Of a DNA stretch of 64,000 nucleotides, positions 8,848-18,196 are shown one piece after another. A program made the position numbers and the translations under genes. This stretch comes from JARFVT01 sp036677425. GTDB taxonomy: Bacteria > Pseudomonadota > Alphaproteobacteria > UBA8366 > Aestuariispiraceae. Location: the NCBI GenBank assembly GCA_036677425.1, contig JARFVT010000011.1, positions 78,777 through 142,776 of the forward strand. The letters are read 5' to 3'. The notes under the pieces are model-generated. The model saw only the letters and a list, made by a program, of their open reading frames with translations, searched no databases and had not been told where the DNA came from. The stretch's first letter is position 1. Every line of letters starts with the position of its first letter.

Positions 8848-10233
8848 ATGTCAATATTACAAGCAAGCTTTCGCAAAAAAGCTTTAATTATAATTCCGCT
8901 TATTATTGGTATTGCTGTTTTTATTCTGATGGTTAAAACAAAAACTTCGCCGCCAAAAATTGAAATGGTCGAAACCGCATATAATGTCCGTGTGGTTAAG
9001 GCGACCCATATGGATGTTATCCCAAATATCAGCGTCCATGCAACGGTCAGCCCTGAAAAAACATGGAATAGTGTCAGCGAAGTATCGGGGCGAATAATTC
9101 ATATCAACCCTAGATTAAAAAATGGCAATATAATTAAATCTGGTCGCGAGTTATTGCGGATAGATCCAGTTGATTATCAATTGGCATTATCGCAATTAAG
9201 TGCAGAATTTTTAGAAATTAATATTCGTGAAAAAAATACTCATGCCTCACTCGCCATTGAAAAACGTAATTTATCACTGTCGGAAAGTAACTTTATCCGT
9301 AAACAAAAATTACATAAAAAAGGCAGCATATCACGAACCAGCCTTGATCAGGCCGAACAAGCCTTATTGATCAATAAAGCATCGGTGCAGAATTTAGAAA
9401 ATACAATCGCACTTATTCCCGCAGAACGTGATGTTTTAGCGGCAAAGATTAATCAAGCAAGCCGTGATCTTGAGCAAACAATAATCTATGCACCATTTGA
9501 TATAAGGGTTGCCAATTTACAGGTGGAAAATAACGAATATGTCGCATTGGGAAAAAGTCTTTTTAATGGTGATTCTATTGATAAAGTTGAAATATTAGCC
9601 CAAGTACCAGTATCGATGATGCCATCATTATTATTGGGAAAAATCATCAAAAAAGGACATAATATTAATGGCGATGGCACTGGTATTATTAATGACGATG
9701 ATAATCAGATAAGTGATCAGCAATTAAATTTAATACCTATAGCAAAAACAACGGGGCTAACGGCGAATATATCGATGGAAATGGGTAATAAAATCGTAAT
9801 ATGGCAGGGCGAAGTGGTGCGAATTGCCGATACGGTTGATGTTAAAACTCAAACAATTGGTATTATTGTTGCGGTTAATAATCCATATAAAAATATTATA
9901 CTTGGTGTTAGGCCGCCATTGGTAAAAGGCATGTTTGTTAAGGTTAATATTAATGGTGCAGCGGTAAAAGGCGCATTGGTTATTCCACGGCTATCCATTC
10001 GCCAAGGGGTTGTTAATATTATCAATGATAAAAATCGCTTAGAACGCCGTAAAGTCAATGTTATCTTTTCCCAAGGCAATATTAGCATAATAAAAGATGG
10101 TATAGATGCCGAGGAGCGCGTGATTATTTCTGATCTTATTCCTGCGGTCGATGGCATGCTATTAAATGCTAAAAATGGCGATAATATGGTCAATAAAATG
10201 CAACAATCCGCGATTGGGAGTTCAAGTGAATGA
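8848..10233 (+). CDS. RND efflux periplasmic adaptor (membrane fusion protein)
   Basis: 461-aa adaptor with one N-terminal membrane helix (about residues 11-30), linking an RND pump to an outer-membrane channel. The order is typical of HlyD/AcrA proteins: a first half-lipoyl segment near residues 75-105 (SEVSGRIIHINPRLKNG), a helical hairpin with heptad-like Leu and Gln spacing near 115-195, the returning lipoyl segment (IIYAPFDIRVANLQVENN), then beta-barrel and membrane-proximal regions. The start ATG follows GGAG by 8 bases. Its stop overlaps the pump start (ATGA). No TolC-like gene is in the window, so the channel must be encoded elsewhere. Confidence 0.9.
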   Translation: MSILQASFRKKALIIIPLIIGIAVFILMVKTKTSPPKIEMVETAYNVRVVKATHMDVIPNISVHATVSPEKTWNSVSEVSGRIIHINPRLKNGNIIKSGRELLRIDPVDYQLALSQLSAEFLEINIREKNTHASLAIEKRNLSLSESNFIRKQKLHKKGSISRTSLDQAEQALLINKASVQNLENTIALIPAERDVLAAKINQASRDLEQTIIYAPFDIRVANLQVENNEYVALGKSLFNGDSIDKVEILAQVPVSMMPSLLLGKIIKKGHNINGDGTGIINDDDNQISDQQLNLIPIAKTTGLTANISMEMGNKIVIWQGEVVRIADTVDVKTQTIGIIVAVNNPYKNIILGVRPPLVKGMFVKVNINGAAVKGALVIPRLSIRQGVVNIINDKNRLERRKVNVIFSQGNISIIKDGIDAEERVIISDLIPAVDGMLLNAKNGDNMVNKMQQSAIGSSSE

Positions 10234-13200
10234 TTAGTTTTTTCACCAAACACCCAAATGCTGCCAATTTATTGATGGCAGGCATTATAATGTTGGGTCT
10301 TATGGCCTTGCCAAATTTAAAACGCGATACATTTCCCGAACTTAAAAATGATCGGGTGCAAATTACCACAATTTATAAAGGTGCAACGGCGATAGAGGTT
10401 GAAGATGCGGTTTGTCGGCGAATAGAAGATGCGCTTGAAGGCATTGACGGTTTGGATGAAATCCAATGTGAAGCCCGTGAAGGAAAGGCAATTGCCACGG
10501 CAACCATGCTGGAAAAAACTGATATGTCGCGTTTTCTTGATGATGTTAAATCAGAAATTGATATAATATCTGATTTCCCAAGCGATGTGGAAGACCCAGT
10601 GATAAATGAAATTGGTCGGACTGCATTTTTGGCATCGATTGCTGTTACTGGACCTAAAAATCTGGTTGATTTAAAATCTTATAGCGAAATATTGAAAACT
10701 AAATTACAAGCCATACCGACAGTTGCTAATGTTGAATTGCGTGGTTTTTCTAACCGTCAGATAAATATTGAAATTCCATTAATCAAGCTTGAACAATTCT
10801 CCCTATCGGCACTTGATGTGGCAAATTCAATTAAAGCACAAAATATCAGCCAGCCATTAGGCCAGATAAAAGGTGTGAATGAGGATATTATTTTACGATT
10901 TGGTGAACAACGTAAAAGCGTTGAAGATTTTTCTAATATAATAATTATTTCATCAACGAGCGGTGCGGAAATAAGATTAAGAGATATTGCTACTATAAGC
11001 GATTATTTTGAAAATAATGATAATAATATCATCTTCAATGGACAAAATGCGGCAATGCTGGATATTTATAAGGCAAAATCCGACGATGTTTTGCGAGTGG
11101 TGGCGCAAATAAAGAAATTTATTGAAAATGAACATGCTATAGCCCCCAAAGGAATAAAATTAACCCTTAGCCGCGATGCCGCATCAATTGTTGAAAGCAG
11201 ATTGGATCTATTGGTTTCTAACGGGTTGCAAGGTTTAATTTTGGTGGTGCTAATACTTGGGCTTTTCTTTAGCATTAGATTTAGCTTCTGGGTGGCAATG
11301 GGGTTGCCCGTCTCATTTTTAGGCACATTATTTGTCATGCATTTACTTGATATGAGCCTTAATCAAATAACCATGGTTGGTTTGTTGATTGCTATTGGTC
11401 TTTTGATGGATGATGCCATTGTTATTTCTGAAAATATTGCGGTGCGGCTGAAAAAAGGTGATGCGGCGATTGATGCGGCGATAAATGGTGTAACGGAGGT
11501 TCTACCCGGTATTTTATCCTCATTTGCGACGACAATTTTTATTTTTGGCGCATTAATCTTTCTAGATGGTAAATTAGGCCAAATATTAGGCGTATTGCCG
11601 ATCGTTTTAATCGTTACATTGGCGGTAAGTTTGTTAGAAGCATTTTTTATTCTGCCGCATCATTTATCGCATTCATTAAAACATATGAGTGAGGCTAAAG
11701 TTCCAGCCTTCAAGCAAGCTTTTGAACGTTGGTTTGAAAATTTCAAAGAAAACACCTATGGCAGGCTATTAGATATTGCCATTAAATGGCGTTATTTGAC
11801 AATTGGTTCTATTATCATGCTGTTGTTATTTTCATTTTCACTAATGGCTGGCGGTGTTTTAAAAATGCGTGGTTTCCCCGATATCGAAGGCGATATAATC
11901 GAAGCGAGAATATTATTACCCCAAGGCACACCATTATCAAGAACCGAAGAAATCGCAGCGCATTTAGTAGCAAGCTTAAAGCAGGTGGATGCTAAATTCA
12001 CCCCATCACAGCCAGATGGTCAGTCATTAGTTCGTAATATTGCAGTTATTTTTTCATCTAACAGCGATGCCTATGAAAGCGGGCCGCATGTGGCAACAAT
12101 TTCAGTCGATTTATTAAGTGCAGAAATAAGAACCACCAATATTGACGAAATATTTACTAATTGGCGGGCATTAAGCGGTGATATCACTGATGTTATTACA
12201 GTTAAATATAGCGAATCAACCATTGGTCCTGCGGGGCGTGCCATTGATTTACGCTTTGCTGGTAATGATTTAATGCAGCTTAAATTAGCAGCGGCAGAAG
12301 TTATAAAGTTTCTTAAAAATTATGATGGTGTTAATGATTTAAGTGATGATTTACGGCCTGGGAAACGTGAATTACGACTTAGTCTAAAAGATGGTGCATC
12401 CACATTGGGCCTTACGCCAAAAAATATTGCTGATCAATTGAGAACAAGCTTCCAAGGAATAGTAATTGATGAATTTCCGAATGGTAGTGAAAGTTATGAA
12501 GTAAATTTAGATATAGCCGATTTTGACCGCAATAGCATTGATGATTTACAACGGATGAATTTAATTGGAGCGGATGGTATATTAATACCAGTAACAGCGG
12601 TGGTCGATATTGAGGAAATTCGCGGTTGGGCGCGTATTAATCGCTATGACGGTATGCGCACAATAAGTATACAGGGCGATGTTGATACCCGCATTACCAA
12701 TACGGCGGAAATAATATCTAACTTAAAAAGCAATCTAATTCCTGATTTACTTAAACGCTATCCAAATTTGAAATTCACTATCGAAGGTGAAAGCGCAAAT
12801 TCCTCCAAAACGCAAAAATCCATGGGTAGAAATATGATGATGGGCCTGCTTGGTGTCTATATTCTACTAGCATTTCAATTCCGCAGCTATTTTGTCCCAA
12901 TTTTGGTAATGGCGGTTATCCCAACTGCACTTATTGGTGTTATATGGGGGCATTTTATTCTTGGATTGGAAATTTCCATGCCAAGCCTGATTGGTGGCGC
13001 ATCGCTGGCGGGGGTTGTGGTTAATAATTCCATATTAATGATGCAATTCATCAGCAAAAAACTTGCCGATGGGGCGACAACTGTCGCCGCCGCAGCTTAT
13101 GCTGGTCGGATTAGATTTAGGGCAATAACCTTAACATCATTAACCACGGTTGTTGGGCTGTTGCCATTATTATTGGAACGAAGCACACAGGCACAGATTC

Positions 13201-13334
13201 TTGTACCATTGGCGGTTAGCTTGGCCTTTGGCTTGGCTATTGCTGCTGCATTATCGTTATTCTTAATGCCAGCATTATATTGTGTAATGGCGGATTTAGG
13301 GCTGGTTAAATCTGGTAAAGAACAAAAGGAATAG
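10230..13334 (+). CDS. RND-family efflux pump, inner-membrane transporter
   Basis: 1034-aa proton-driven transporter of the AcrB/HAE-like superfamily. It has an N-terminal helix, a large periplasmic loop (about residues 30-335), a block of helices, a second large periplasmic loop and a final helix block. The conserved paired aspartates of the proton relay are in GLLMDDAIV (about residue 390). The helix motif GVVVNNSILMM lies near residue 930. It overlaps the adaptor gene by 4 bases, so it is translationally coupled. Substrate cannot be read from sequence; drugs, detergents or lipids are all possible. Confidence 0.93.
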   Translation: MISFFTKHPNAANLLMAGIIMLGLMALPNLKRDTFPELKNDRVQITTIYKGATAIEVEDAVCRRIEDALEGIDGLDEIQCEAREGKAIATATMLEKTDMSRFLDDVKSEIDIISDFPSDVEDPVINEIGRTAFLASIAVTGPKNLVDLKSYSEILKTKLQAIPTVANVELRGFSNRQINIEIPLIKLEQFSLSALDVANSIKAQNISQPLGQIKGVNEDIILRFGEQRKSVEDFSNIIIISSTSGAEIRLRDIATISDYFENNDNNIIFNGQNAAMLDIYKAKSDDVLRVVAQIKKFIENEHAIAPKGIKLTLSRDAASIVESRLDLLVSNGLQGLILVVLILGLFFSIRFSFWVAMGLPVSFLGTLFVMHLLDMSLNQITMVGLLIAIGLLMDDAIVISENIAVRLKKGDAAIDAAINGVTEVLPGILSSFATTIFIFGALIFLDGKLGQILGVLPIVLIVTLAVSLLEAFFILPHHLSHSLKHMSEAKVPAFKQAFERWFENFKENTYGRLLDIAIKWRYLTIGSIIMLLLFSFSLMAGGVLKMRGFPDIEGDIIEARILLPQGTPLSRTEEIAAHLVASLKQVDAKFTPSQPDGQSLVRNIAVIFSSNSDAYESGPHVATISVDLLSAEIRTTNIDEIFTNWRALSGDITDVITVKYSESTIGPAGRAIDLRFAGNDLMQLKLAAAEVIKFLKNYDGVNDLSDDLRPGKRELRLSLKDGASTLGLTPKNIADQLRTSFQGIVIDEFPNGSESYEVNLDIADFDRNSIDDLQRMNLIGADGILIPVTAVVDIEEIRGWARINRYDGMRTISIQGDVDTRITNTAEIISNLKSNLIPDLLKRYPNLKFTIEGESANSSKTQKSMGRNMMMGLLGVYILLAFQFRSYFVPILVMAVIPTALIGVIWGHFILGLEISMPSLIGGASLAGVVVNNSILMMQFISKKLADGATTVAAAAYAGRIRFRAITLTSLTTVVGLLPLLLERSTQAQILVPLAVSLAFGLAIAAALSLFLMPALYCVMADLGLVKSGKEQKE

Positions 13335-13339
13335 GGCCG

Positions 13340-14683
13340 TTATATACGAGAGCCAATTGCGGCGATGATATTATCGACCATTTTATGGACAAGGGCTTCG
13401 TCGTCGCCTTCGGCCATCACCCTTATTAATGGTTCGGTTCCTGATTTCCTGATTAGAAGCCGGCCATTTTTTGCTAATTTATTTTCGGCATCGCTAATGG
13501 CTTGTTTAACATTTATATTATCCAAAGGGTCGCCATTTTTTTTATTAAATTTAATATTTTTTAATAATTGCGGTACGGGGGTAAACCTATTGCCAAGTTC
13601 GCTCATTAAAATATTATTTTTAACCAACAGGGATAACACCTGTAATGCGGCAACAATACCATCACCTGTCGTGCCATAATCGCTTAAAATAATATGGCCC
13701 GATTGCTCCCCACCCAAATTATAGCCATTGGCACGCATATCTTCGACCACATAACGATCGCCAACATTTGATCTTTTCATGCCAATGCCAAGCTTATTTA
13801 AATGGCGCTCAAGACCAAGGTTTGACATGACCGTCGCCACCAAAGGCCCTTTTAACTGCCCGGTTTTATGGTGCATTTCAGCGATGGCAGCCATAATCTG
13901 ATCACCATTAATAATATTGCCGCATTCATCTGATACTATTAAACGATCGGCATCACCATCAAGTGCGATACCAATATCGGCACCAATTTCAATAACTTTT
14001 TTACAAAGCTTTTCGGGGGAAGTTGCGCCACATTGTTTATTTATATTAATGCCATTTGGCGTTACATTAATCGCGGTTACATCGGCACCTAATTCATAAA
14101 AAACCTTTGGTGCGGCTTTATATGCCGCGCCATTGGCACAATCGACAACTATTTTTATACCGTCAAGGCGCATTCCCTTGGGGAAGGTTTGTTTGACAAA
14201 TTCCACATAGCGACCATTTGCACCATCAAGCCGCATTGCGCGCCCCAATTGGCTTGGTTCTATCAATTCAAATTGGGGGTCGTCCATATATTTTTCAATG
14301 GTTAATTCTTCTTCATCGGATAATTTATAACCATCGGGGCCAAAAAGTTTGATACCATTATCATTATATGGATTATGTGATGCGGAAATCATTACGCCAA
14401 TATCGGCACGCAATGAGCGGGTCAACATTGCAACCGCAGGGGTTGGTACGGGGCCTAATAAAAACACATCCATTCCCATGGCAGTAAAACCCGCAGTCAA
14501 GGCCGGTTCTAACATATATCCGCTTAATCTTGTATCTTTACCAATAACAACTTTATGTCTGTGATCACCACGCCTGAAACGTCTTCCTGCTGCTAATGCT
14601 AAACGTAAAATTATATCCGGGGTAATAGGTGCAATATTTGCTGTGCCGCGAATGCCATCTGTACCAAAATATTTACGTGTCAT
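13340..14683 (-). CDS. glmM: Phosphoglucosamine mutase
   Basis: 447-aa cytoplasmic enzyme converting glucosamine-6-phosphate to glucosamine-1-phosphate for UDP-GlcNAc, peptidoglycan and LPS synthesis. The opening KYFGTDGIRG is diagnostic. The phosphorylated serine is S102 in ISASHNPYNDNG, the same position as in E. coli GlmM. The metal loop is LDGDADRLI and the phosphate-binding loop is RKSGTEPLIRVM near the C-terminus. It is convergent with the RND gene, with a gap of only 5 bases. Confidence 0.97.
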   Translation of the reverse strand: MTRKYFGTDGIRGTANIAPITPDIILRLALAAGRRFRRGDHRHKVVIGKDTRLSGYMLEPALTAGFTAMGMDVFLLGPVPTPAVAMLTRSLRADIGVMISASHNPYNDNGIKLFGPDGYKLSDEEELTIEKYMDDPQFELIEPSQLGRAMRLDGANGRYVEFVKQTFPKGMRLDGIKIVVDCANGAAYKAAPKVFYELGADVTAINVTPNGININKQCGATSPEKLCKKVIEIGADIGIALDGDADRLIVSDECGNIINGDQIMAAIAEMHHKTGQLKGPLVATVMSNLGLERHLNKLGIGMKRSNVGDRYVVEDMRANGYNLGGEQSGHIILSDYGTTGDGIVAALQVLSLLVKNNILMSELGNRFTPVPQLLKNIKFNKKNGDPLDNINVKQAISDAENKLAKNGRLLIRKSGTEPLIRVMAEGDDEALVHKMVDNIIAAIGSRI

Positions 14684-14727
14684 TAATTTATAAATCGCTC
14701 ATATATTATTTTGCAGTATTAGTAAGT

Positions 14728-15216
14728 TTATAATTTAAATTGTTTTTTATTTTCAACTGCTTTTAATGAAATCATATTACTTGCATCAGAGATGCCTATA
14801 GTTGGCATTATATTTTTATTGCTGGGTTTGATATTTTTACTGGTATTTATTTTAATTTTTCTGCCATAGTGGCCATCAACCTTTGCGCCTGGTAATATTT
14901 CTAAAATATCATGATAGATATCACCTGTAACAATGGCAGAATCCATTAATTGTACCGATTTAGCTGTTGCCTTCCCATATAGAGTGCCAAAAACAACTAA
15001 TATATCAGCATTAATGGTCCCATCAATTTTTCCAGTAATACCAATGATAAGTTTGCCACATGTTACATTACCTTCAAAAGTCCCATTTATGCAAATATCG
15101 CCTATACCATCTATATCACCAGAAATTTTAACGCCCGCTGCAATAGTTGATAATCTATTTAGCGATGAGTCATTGTTTTTTTCAACTAACTTTGGTACAT
15201 CTTTTGATCCAAACAT
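14728..15216 (-). CDS. Bactofilin (polymer-forming cytoskeletal protein)
   Basis: 162-aa small cytoskeletal protein. The central region (about residues 25-115) is a glycine-spaced beta-helix in which short strands repeat, for example SGDIDGIGDICINGTFEG, then CGKLIIGITGKIDG, then VTGDIYHDILEI. This is the bactofilin pattern; these proteins polymerise without nucleotide and often place cell-wall enzymes. The ends are polar and less ordered. GGAG precedes the ATG by 8 bases. Its position upstream of glmM on the same strand gives a cell-wall context. Confidence 0.88.
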   Translation of the reverse strand: MFGSKDVPKLVEKNNDSSLNRLSTIAAGVKISGDIDGIGDICINGTFEGNVTCGKLIIGITGKIDGTINADILVVFGTLYGKATAKSVQLMDSAIVTGDIYHDILEILPGAKVDGHYGRKIKINTSKNIKPSNKNIMPTIGISDASNMISLKAVENKKQFKL

Positions 15217-15379
15217 AATTTTATCTCCAAATTAATGTCAAACCCACTAAACCATACTCTAATAATTCCATTCTACTGTAAATTTAATATGGTAACAATA
15301 AAAATATATAAAAATTAAAATAAATATATGATATTAATTATTATGCTAAAAATAATGCTATATAATAATTTATTATACC

Positions 15380-16330
15380 TCATATGGCGATAAATTTTTC
15401 AGCCTCCAACGCCGCCATGCAACCCATGCCAGCTGCGGTTACTGCTTGTCTATATATTTTATCACTAACATCACCTGCTGCAAAAACGCCATCTATACTC
15501 GTTTTTGTTGTGCCTGCATTAACTAAGATATAACCATTGCCATCCATATCAAGTTTATTTTTAAAAATATTTGTTGATGGCTTATGGCCGATTGCGATAA
15601 AAACGCCATCAACGTCTATTTTGTCAATTTTGCCGTTTCTAATATTTTCAATTTTTAATGCCGTAACGCTAGGCGGTTGATCATTGCCTAATATATCAAC
15701 AAGTTTGCTATCCCATATTATTTTGATTTTTGGATTGGCAAATAACCTATCTTGCAGTATTTTTTCAGCACGAAATTCATTTCTACGGTGAATGATTGTT
15801 ACTTTCTTGGCATGATTAGTTAAATAAATTGCTTCTTCAACTGCTGTGTTTCCGCCACCAATGACGGCGACATTTTTGTCGCGATAGAAAAAACCATCGC
15901 ATGTGGCGCATGCACTAACGCCAAAGCCTTTGAATTTTTCTTCGCTTTCAAGCCCAAGCCATTGCGCTTGTGCGCCAGTTGCAATAATTATCGCATCGGC
16001 AGTGAATATATCGCCAGCATCGCCAATTGCCTGAAATGGTTTTTTTGTGAAATCGACTTTTACAATTATATCATTAATAATTTTTGTGCCAACATTTTCG
16101 GCCTGAAGCCGCATTTGTTCCATCAGCCAAGGCCCTTGGATTATATCGGCAAAGCCAGGGTAATTTTCTACTTCGCTGGTTATTGTTAACTGCCCACCAG
16201 GTTGTAGCCCAGCAACAATCATTGGCTGTAAATTTGCCCTTGCTGCATAAATTGCCGCCGTATAGCCCGCAGGGCCAGAACCAATGATTAAAATTTTTGA
16301 ATGACGCTTGACTGGTTTTTTTATTGTCAT
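15380..16330 (-). CDS. trxB: Thioredoxin-disulfide reductase
   Basis: 316-aa flavoprotein moving electrons from NADPH to thioredoxin. It has an N-terminal FAD motif GSGPAG (residues 17-22), the redox-active pair C141/C144 in CATCDG, the NADPH motif GGGNTAVEEA, and the C-terminal FAD motif ending in GVFAAGDVSD. Length and cysteine spacing match the low-molecular-weight bacterial type. AAGG lies upstream of the ATG. It lies 12 bases after folA and could share its transcript; thioredoxin would also serve the ribonucleotide reductase encoded at 5853-8743. Confidence 0.97.
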   Translation of the reverse strand: MTIKKPVKRHSKILIIGSGPAGYTAAIYAARANLQPMIVAGLQPGGQLTITSEVENYPGFADIIQGPWLMEQMRLQAENVGTKIINDIIVKVDFTKKPFQAIGDAGDIFTADAIIIATGAQAQWLGLESEEKFKGFGVSACATCDGFFYRDKNVAVIGGGNTAVEEAIYLTNHAKKVTIIHRRNEFRAEKILQDRLFANPKIKIIWDSKLVDILGNDQPPSVTALKIENIRNGKIDKIDVDGVFIAIGHKPSTNIFKNKLDMDGNGYILVNAGTTKTSIDGVFAAGDVSDKIYRQAVTAAGMGCMAALEAEKFIAI

Positions 16331-16342
16331 TAACTTTATACC

Positions 16343-16858
16343 TTATGCTTTATTTATTCGTTTCAAGGTCAGGAATGTAAAATCTGGTGTGGTTTCATCT
16401 TTTGACTTAACCATTTTACGAGATATTTCAGACCAATCAGCAGTATTGTAATTGGGAAAAAATGCATCGGCAATAGGGCTTGCTGCGACCTGGGTAATAT
16501 AAAGGCGATTGGCAATTGGCATTGCTATTTTATATATTTCTGCGCCACCAATTATCATGATTTCTGAATTTTCTACATTGCATTTATTTTTTTTGGCAAT
16601 TTTTATTGCTTCATTAAGTGAATTTGCAATATGAATATCATCATTATTAATTTTAAAATGATTATTTCTGGTGATTATAATATTTTGTCGTTTAGGCAGC
16701 GGCCTGCCAATAGAAGCGTAAGTCTTACGCCCCATTATTATTGGTTTACCCATAGTTATTTGTTTGAAAAACTTTAAATCATCTGGTAAATGCCATGGCA
16801 ATTTGCCTTTCAGGCCAATTGCACCATTTTTGCCCACTGCGGCGATTAAACTTATCAT
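16343..16858 (-). CDS. folA: Dihydrofolate reductase
   Basis: 171-aa cytoplasmic enzyme regenerating tetrahydrofolate from the dihydrofolate released by ThyA. Visible features are AVGKNGAIGLKGKLPWHLPDDL at the N-terminus (active-site WHLPDDL with the substrate-binding Asp), the NADPH segment GKPIIMGRKTYASIGRPLP, and IIGGAEIYKIA near residue 110. It lies 9 bases downstream of thyA on the minus strand, the usual functional pair. Confidence 0.96.
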   Translation of the reverse strand: MISLIAAVGKNGAIGLKGKLPWHLPDDLKFFKQITMGKPIIMGRKTYASIGRPLPKRQNIIITRNNHFKINNDDIHIANSLNEAIKIAKKNKCNVENSEIMIIGGAEIYKIAMPIANRLYITQVAASPIADAFFPNYNTADWSEISRKMVKSKDETTPDFTFLTLKRINKA

Positions 16859-16867
16859 TTTTATGTC

Positions 16868-17662
16868 CTAGATTGCGATGGGCGCAGGAATATTATCATC
16901 GGCATCATAACCGATTAATTCAAAATCATCATAGGTGAAATCAAACAGGTTGGTTATATTTTTATTTAACTTCATAACCGGTAAAGATTTCGGCTGGCGC
17001 GATAATTGCCGTTTTACCTGTTTGAAATGATTGTTATAAATATGCACATCGCCAAAGCTATGGATAAAATCGCCAAGATCAAGATCGCATATATGGGCAA
17101 TCATATGACAAAGCAAAGCATATGAGGCAATATTAAATGGCACGCCCAAGAATAAATCAGCACTGCGTTGATATAGCTGGCAACTTAATTTTCCATCAGC
17201 CACGTAAAATTGAAATAAACAATGGCATGGCGGTAATGCCATATTATCAATTTCAGAAACATTCCACGCAGAAATAATATGCCGCCTTGAATCTGGATTA
17301 TTTTTGATGCCATCAATTAAATTTGTAATTTGGTCAATATGTCCACCGTTCGCCGTTGGCCAACTGCGCCATTGTTGGCCGTAAACAGGGCCTAAGTTAC
17401 CATTTTGATCAGCCCATTTATCCCATATTTTAACGCCATTATCTTGTAAAAACTTAATATTAGTATCACCGCGTAAAAACCATAAAAGTTCAATTATTAT
17501 TGATTTTAAATGTAGTTTTTTTGTTGTTAATAATGGGAAGCCATGTTTAAGATCAAACCGCATTTGATTACCAAATATACTGCGTGTACCCGTTCCCGTG
17601 CGGTCTTTTTTATCATTGCCATTATCCATAACATGACGCATTAAATCTAAATATTGTTGCAT
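16868..17662 (-). CDS. thyA: Thymidylate synthase
   Basis: 264-aa enzyme making dTMP from dUMP with methylene-tetrahydrofolate, exactly the length of E. coli ThyA. The catalytic cysteine is C146 in LPPCHCLFQFY, with the nucleotide-binding segment QLYQRSADLFLGVPFNIASY downstream and RTGTGTRSIFG at the N-terminus. It is the first gene of a minus-strand run thyA-folA-trxB, and divergent from ssrA across a 180-base AT-rich gap that must hold both promoters. Confidence 0.98.
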   Translation of the reverse strand: MQQYLDLMRHVMDNGNDKKDRTGTGTRSIFGNQMRFDLKHGFPLLTTKKLHLKSIIIELLWFLRGDTNIKFLQDNGVKIWDKWADQNGNLGPVYGQQWRSWPTANGGHIDQITNLIDGIKNNPDSRRHIISAWNVSEIDNMALPPCHCLFQFYVADGKLSCQLYQRSADLFLGVPFNIASYALLCHMIAHICDLDLGDFIHSFGDVHIYNNHFKQVKRQLSRQPKSLPVMKLNKNITNLFDFTYDDFELIGYDADDNIPAPIAI

Positions 17663-17839
17663 TCAATTACCCTGATTATAAACTCTGTAAAAGATATGTT
17701 AAGCCATTATATATTTGATAATCTATAATGTGATTCCCCATTCGTAAAATATAAAAACTATTAAACTATATAAAAAAATATAAATTGGCCTTTTATGATC
17801 GAATAAATTTGACTATATATATAATGTTGAGAAATCAAC

Positions 17840-18127
17840 TATGGTGCTAAATGGTGTTTTGGAATAAGCGCTGCGGACCCGGGGGCGGTACCCGGCGCCT
17901 CCACCAATTTTATATGGGGGCGAAATAGGATTGACGCGCGTAGTAAAGATTATACTTGCTCTCGGCATGGTATCCGCCGTTATCGGGCCAGATTAATAGT
18001 TGCAAATGACAACAATAATCAGGTTGCTGTTGCTGCTTAATCGCAGTTTCAAAGACCGAATTTAAGTCCTAGGGTGTGATAACTTTAGGCGGGGTTCGGG
18101 GGAACCTGGCAACAGAATCCCCCACTT
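17840..18127 (+). ncRNA. ssrA: Circularly permuted (two-piece) tmRNA
   Basis: The aminoacyl-acceptor piece comes first and ends in CCTCCACCA at 17906. A 9-base spacer follows, then the mature 5' end GGGGGCG at 17916. GGGGGCG pairs over 7 bp (one G-U) with CGCCTCC just before the discriminator base A and CCA, rebuilding the alanyl acceptor stem. A T-arm (CCGGG, 7-base loop, CCCGG) lies before it. The tag frame begins at GCA 18002 and stops at TAA 18038, encoding ANDNNNQVAVAA. Pseudoknot-like G-rich and C-rich segments follow to about 18127. This gene order is known from alphaproteobacteria, in which the transcript is cut into two RNAs. The outer ends (about 17840 and 18127) are estimates. Confidence 0.95.
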
Positions 18128-18196
18128 GATTTTAATTATATGCGTAAGCGTGAATGAATTATTATATTATAATATTAATAATAGGATAAAATAGCC